This document shows, in pieces, positions 59,257 to 64,000 of a stretch of 64,000 nucleotides of DNA. The notes below the pieces were generated by a model that ran no database searches, was not told the DNA's origin, and saw nothing but the letters and a program-made list of their open reading frames with translations. This DNA is from Scedosporium boydii (taxonomy: Eukaryota > Ascomycota > Sordariomycetes > Microascales > Microascaceae). Position 1 is the first letter of the stretch, and each line of letters starts with the position of its first letter. A program made the position numbers and the translations under genes. The stretch is from positions 124,001 to 188,000 of the forward strand of contig NJFT01000004.1 in assembly GCA_002221725.1 (NCBI GenBank). The letters run 5' to 3'.

Positions 59257-62200
59257 CTTTTTGAGCCTTTTCTTCTTCCGACGATAGTGGTCATAGTTTC
59301 GAGCGACTTTCCCCTTTCGTCTGATCCGACATTCATGCCGCGCCCTCTTCTGGGGAATGTTCATGCAGTGGGAACGGGGAAAGTTTGTAGCAGTGGAGAC
59401 AGCAGATGGCAAGGCACACACAGATAGCATCAAGATCCGAGAACCTGACCGACCTGTAATCCGTAAAGCACTGATCATCGCCAGAGTTGACAAGCACTAG
59501 AACAGCTTGAAAGTTTGAGCAAGTTTAAGACGAGGATGAAGGGAGCGGGGGGGCTGGGTAACGCCCTTTTTGCTTGCCCGGACCGGTTCCCCTTGCCTGT
59601 GGAGGGGAGACGGAAATCCTTGCTGCAAGAGGTGCCAAAAGGAACAAGACGAAAAGCAGGGGAGTGGGTCGGTGTGGGAAAATCTGTCTTTGAGCTGCAT
59701 GTCGGTGTTCCACAGCGGAAAATTCCCCACGCTCGCGGAGAGGATTTTCCTAGTGTCTGCAGTAAACCAGGGTGGTCCGACACACAAAAAATTAATAAAT
59801 AAAATATTGAAAAAAAAATTAAGGAGGAGGCGAAGAAGAAGAAGACAGAACAGAGCTACTTCGTAAAGGAGATTCAAGTGAGAGAGCATGAAGGCAACTA
59901 TTATGGCATCTGCATCTACGAACGTCCCCAATGCACGTCAAATCTGACCAGACTGACCGACTTTGCCTGGACCCGATACTATCGAGATTTCGTGTTTCGG
60001 ACTCGGCTCATTCCGTGACGAATGACACACACACCGGGGTCGGCAAGCAGTGAAGCAGTAGCGTGCATCTCTGGGATGCTTCTCTTACGTGAGAATATTG
60101 ACCACTGGTTGCAGCATCAGTGATCTTTTGTCTTCTCCCTCCGAAGTGGAGTTGTTTTTCAACTGCCTTCCCTTTTTCCAACGCTGAGCCGTTACCTTGC
60201 AAGTGGATCTCGCGAGCAGAAGCAACAACGGGCTTGGCCGAGTCTGGTCTGGTCCGGCGAGGCGAGGCGAAGTGCTAATGGGATGGGCTCTCCCCCCCGG
60301 CAATTTTTAGCCGTGCTCCCACTGGCCAGAAAGGGAAAGCCAGGGTATGATTCCAGTTTTCCGATGACATCAGTCTACTTTTGCCCAGCCTCTAGCCTCT
60401 GGCGAGTCTTCAAATTTGGGCTAATATGATGAAGGAAGCGAGATAATGTCGTCCCTTTGTAAACTTGTACCGTGGTCCATCGAGTTATGAAAAGTGTTCC
60501 CGTGATCTTCGAAGCAGCTGGTCTTTGAGAGAGTGATGAACACATTATAGTCTCATGTTGTGGGTTTGGCAGGTCATCAATCCCTTTGAAACGGATTACT
60601 TTCTCTTCACCTTTCGCTCGTCCCTTTTCTTCTCCCTCCCCTTGAGCCAACCCGATCGGTTAGCCGAATGGGAGTCTCGATCACGATTGAGACGAGTGGG
60701 CGAGGCTATACCTGTAGAATCGAATCAGGGAGTGAGTGCAGAGGTTAATTAATTGAAGGAACGCGATGGCTGCATTCTGTTTTTCTTCGAAACGCGTCCG
60801 TGGGGGCGGGGGAAGACGTTGAAACATCGAAATTATTTCTCGACGTTTCCTGCAGCGTATCATTGTTGACTCAGTGCTCCAAGTCGAGAGTGAGACCTCC
60901 GCCAAGGAAGAGGCAGGCCGCTGAGTCGTAGTGTATAGAATTCCGCCCAGCTCATGTGGAATGCAGAGGGAGAGGGAGAGGAGCAGGCTAGCAATCCCCA
61001 ATCCTTGCAGCCTTTTTCCAGAAGATCCTTGTGGTCCTAGCCACCCTAGCTACCCATCTCCATTACGAGGTTTTCACCCCTTTGAACCCAGGCGATCCTA
61101 TTTCTGAAACAGCACAGGCCAACATGGCTGGGTTTTGTGTTCCTGCCACAGAACCACAAGCTGGCTGAAGAGGGGACGATCCCCGCATCCCTGCTCACTT
61201 TCGGCACAGACGAGAGGGATTACCCCAGGGGCAGAGAAGGAAAATGTGCATGGGCGATAGAGTGTGCATCCGGAAGATTAAAGCATCATGCTTGGAGATG
61301 TTCACAGCCTATAGGACCGGACCCAGAGAAAGATTACTCAGATCTACACCACGAATAGATGCAGATGTCAAAACCGCATCGCGGGCCGTGTGGTGAAGAA
61401 AGAGAAAAAGCAATTTAATTTCGTCGATTGGGAAAGTTTCGCCAACCAGCCTCGGCGAAGGGTTTCTTTTTCTTTCAGGCTGGCAGGTGACGAGAGGATG
61501 GCTCGTGGGTTTGAGGGGGCAAGGAATATGTAGACACTCATCACCCAAGAGACTGGTTGGCGTTCATGGTTTGGTTGTGAGACGAGAAATCAAAATGTAC
61601 CCTTGCAATAACAGCCTGCTGCCCAAGGACCTGAGTGTCAGGTGAGTGTCTTCGTTGGGTCTTGGTTCAATGATTTTTTTGCAAAAAGGAACAGAAAAAG
61701 AAGAGGCTGTGACCGACCAGCGACTGGCACGTTACAGCGTCTCTCCCGACCACTCACCCTGCCTGTGCATGCATGAGCGCACGAGAAAGAGTGGTAGTTT
61801 TGATCCTAGTTTGACATGGATGGCTCACACTGGCTCACACTGGCTGGAATAGGACCGCGATGGAGGGTACACAACAGAGACCAATGTTTCTGCTGACGAC
61901 GACTTGGTGTGCTGTGCCTTGCCTTGGATGGGTAGTGGCGGGAGTGGTAGGAGTTGGATTTGTATCGGTGTCACTGCAGAGAGACTTGAAGCTTATATCA
62001 CGGCATGGGCAGACTTGTTGAGGCGAATCGGGGGAAGTGGGTAGAGGAAGGTGAGATTTTTCCTTTGAATTTTCTGTGTTCCGTGTTCCGTTTCTTGTTC
62101 CTGTCACAGCCTCACAGCCCGTGGTTACATATTGACTTTTCTTCTTTGCCTGCTTCATTGAATATTGAACCGGCTCCACCGTCTCTCTCGGAAAGGTGGA

Positions 62201-64000
62201 GATTTGATATTGATATCAACCGGAACTTGCTCGATTTGCGACGCTCAAACTAAAGTCTCGAGACATATCACACCCCGTGTCTAGCTCCAGTGGAAAATTG
62301 AACCGCGCAAAGGCAAAAGAAGAGAATGTCCCCCCCGCTAACCAAGTAAAGATGAGACGGAGGCCCTGTTTTTTTTGGCGAATGCCAGCCAAGGGAGCTC
62401 CAAAGACTCAACTAGGGGTAGTGCATATTAGTGCTTCGTCCTGGCAGGACACTATGACCTCAGTCGCCGACGCAAAGGGGGCGAGAGGGGGGACGAGCTG
62501 GACCGGTTCGGAACTCATAACGTCACCGGGTTCGTCTGGGTTGACAATGTTGATACCACTTTCGGCTCCATGGCCCTATTTCTTCCACCAGACTCGCACT
62601 GGACCGGACCATGTCGTGCATGGGGCGTGTGGGGACCGCGTTGGTTTTGTATCAGCATTGTTTTTTTTTTCTGTCCCGATTTTTCTCATATTTATTAGTG
62701 CTGTGGTGAACAGAAGCTGATTGACTGACAATTCGCCGGACTCTCCCGCCACTTGGTTCTGTCTCTATTTTTGGGTTGGGTGCTACCTGTGGTAAACTGT
62801 CTCCTGGATTGCTGATTCGCCGTGGAATCATTTGGTGATGGGTCGGGCTGCAATTAAAAGATGTGTGGGAGCTACGTTGCGATGGAGTGGAATGTGCTGC
62901 GTTGGCCGAGAGGCAGAAGGGAGGATGATGAACCTGTGGGTGAAAATGCGCCGCCGGTCGGTGCGACGTGCGTGTGAAGCCTGCATGTAATGCAGACGAT
63001 AATTGACGAGATTCGGGCGAGAACGGTGATTTGATGCCCGCCGAAGTGCGCTGGAGTACATGTCGTGAACTCAGTCGTGCTGTCCAGCCTGTCTGAGAAG
63101 CTGGTTGGTCTCCGCCCGCGTCGCTTGCCGCTTACACCCGACCGACCCTACCGCGAAGGCGGCAAGTCCAACAGTGAAGTTTAGTTTATTACGTCCAACA
63201 GAGGACTGGCTACCGGCGCGACTCCGTCGCAGACAAACTAGAACAGTTGACGTTTCTTGGTGTGGCTAGGCCATAATAGTGTGCTGGGCAGGCTCAGGTC
63301 GACCGAGCCCTCACTGGCTCGGCTCGAGATTGGTTGTAAGACACAAACCTTTCTTTTCTTTGCTCCGCCTCAATTCTCCCAAAATTCTCCCAAATTCCGC
63401 CGCCGCCACGTGTGGATCTTGGCCCATCCTTGGCATTTCCCTTTCAGACAAAAAAGATCCATCGTCCACCGGCGACGATTTGGTTGGATGCGTTGTTGGA
63501 TTGGATGTGGGCTTTTACACCGCCCCCTTCGCTGGCTCCAGCTCACAGGCCTTTTTGTCTGGTGACTGGTTTCAGAGGCTGGTGTTCTTTTCAGGTGGCT
63601 CTGGGCTTCGAACCGTGCCTCGGCGGTTTTTTTTTAGACCTCAATTCTTTTTTTATGCGTGGGAATATTCGTTCTTCGGGGGGTTTCTATGGTGGAAGGG
63701 CGAGTGTGTGGTGAGCTCTATATTTTTTGGGCCAGCCAATTTGTTCCTTAATTTTTATTCTTTTTCTTTATCTAGTATTTGATTCTATTTTACTATTTTC
63801 CTTTGGAGAGAAAAAGGGTGGTTGGAAATGTTTCAGCGTTGACTTTGACCTCAGTCCTGTTTTGCTGCATCACCGAACTCAGTCGATGCATCGGATCAGG
63901 CCCCGAGGAGTTAGTAATACTTCTTCTGTCTGTGATGGATCAAGGCAATTTCCCTGCACAGCTGGGCTAACTCTTGCACTACCAGCAAGGGGTACCCTGA

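Larger units (their letters stand above)
51146..64000. other. Gene-poor region rich in simple repeats
   Basis: In about 12.8 kb I find no gene I can support. Open frames such as 54648-55127 (-), 56469-56861 (+) and 62277-62720 (+) have no motif and mostly lack an ATG. Simple repeats and homopolymers are frequent and are listed separately. TACTTCGTA copies lie at 55800 and 59857. Confidence 0.45.

Overview
The window looks like chromosomal DNA of a filamentous ascomycete (Pezizomycotina, most likely a Sordariomycete). The protein genes carry short introns of about 50 to 110 bases with GT...AG ends and CTRAC-like branch points. They have long pyrimidine-rich leaders, and several encode fungus-specific families (DUF3455, DUF3716, Rsp5-adaptor SPRY protein, fungal RhoGEF-like protein). 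No bacterial operons, CRISPR arrays, rDNA or convincing tRNAs were seen.

Layout. 1-21.2 kb is a compact housekeeping block: the tail of a METTL21-like methyltransferase, VPS3 (CORVET tethering), a COY1/CASP Golgi coiled-coil protein divergent from VPS3, a secreted DUF3455 protein, a very long RhoGEF-like protein, and cytoplasmic tryptophanyl-tRNA synthetase. 21.2-28.4 kb is a looser stretch with poorly conserved genes, including an intact three-exon DUF3716 gene after splicing, and ends with an endonuclease/exonuclease/phosphatase-fold enzyme. 28.4-37.4 kb has no convincing protein gene. 37.4-47.9 kb holds three well-formed genes: a conserved disordered protein, a single-pass membrane protein with a charged tail, and an EAR1/SSH4-like endosomal SPRY adaptor. 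47.9-64 kb is gene-poor, with simple repeats, a possible four-exon microgene and unresolved ORFs.

Functional theme. VPS3, COY1 and the EAR1-like adaptor all act in Golgi-endosome-vacuole traffic. They are not clustered in an operon-like sense, and I infer no joint regulation beyond the shared VPS3/COY1 promoter region.

Most unusual signal. Two diverged copies of one structured RNA-like element lie at 30965-31116 (minus strand) and 43567-43723 (plus strand). Both have a TATA-like box exactly 16 bases upstream of a near-identical 24-base 5' block, A-box-like and B-box-like motifs, the same series of hairpins and a T-run at the end. Several helices are kept by compensatory base changes, which suggests a functional RNA polymerase III transcript family or a tRNA-derived SINE rather than chance. 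A second signal is an excess of the nine-base motif TACTYCGTA: 11 copies, all outside the predicted genes.
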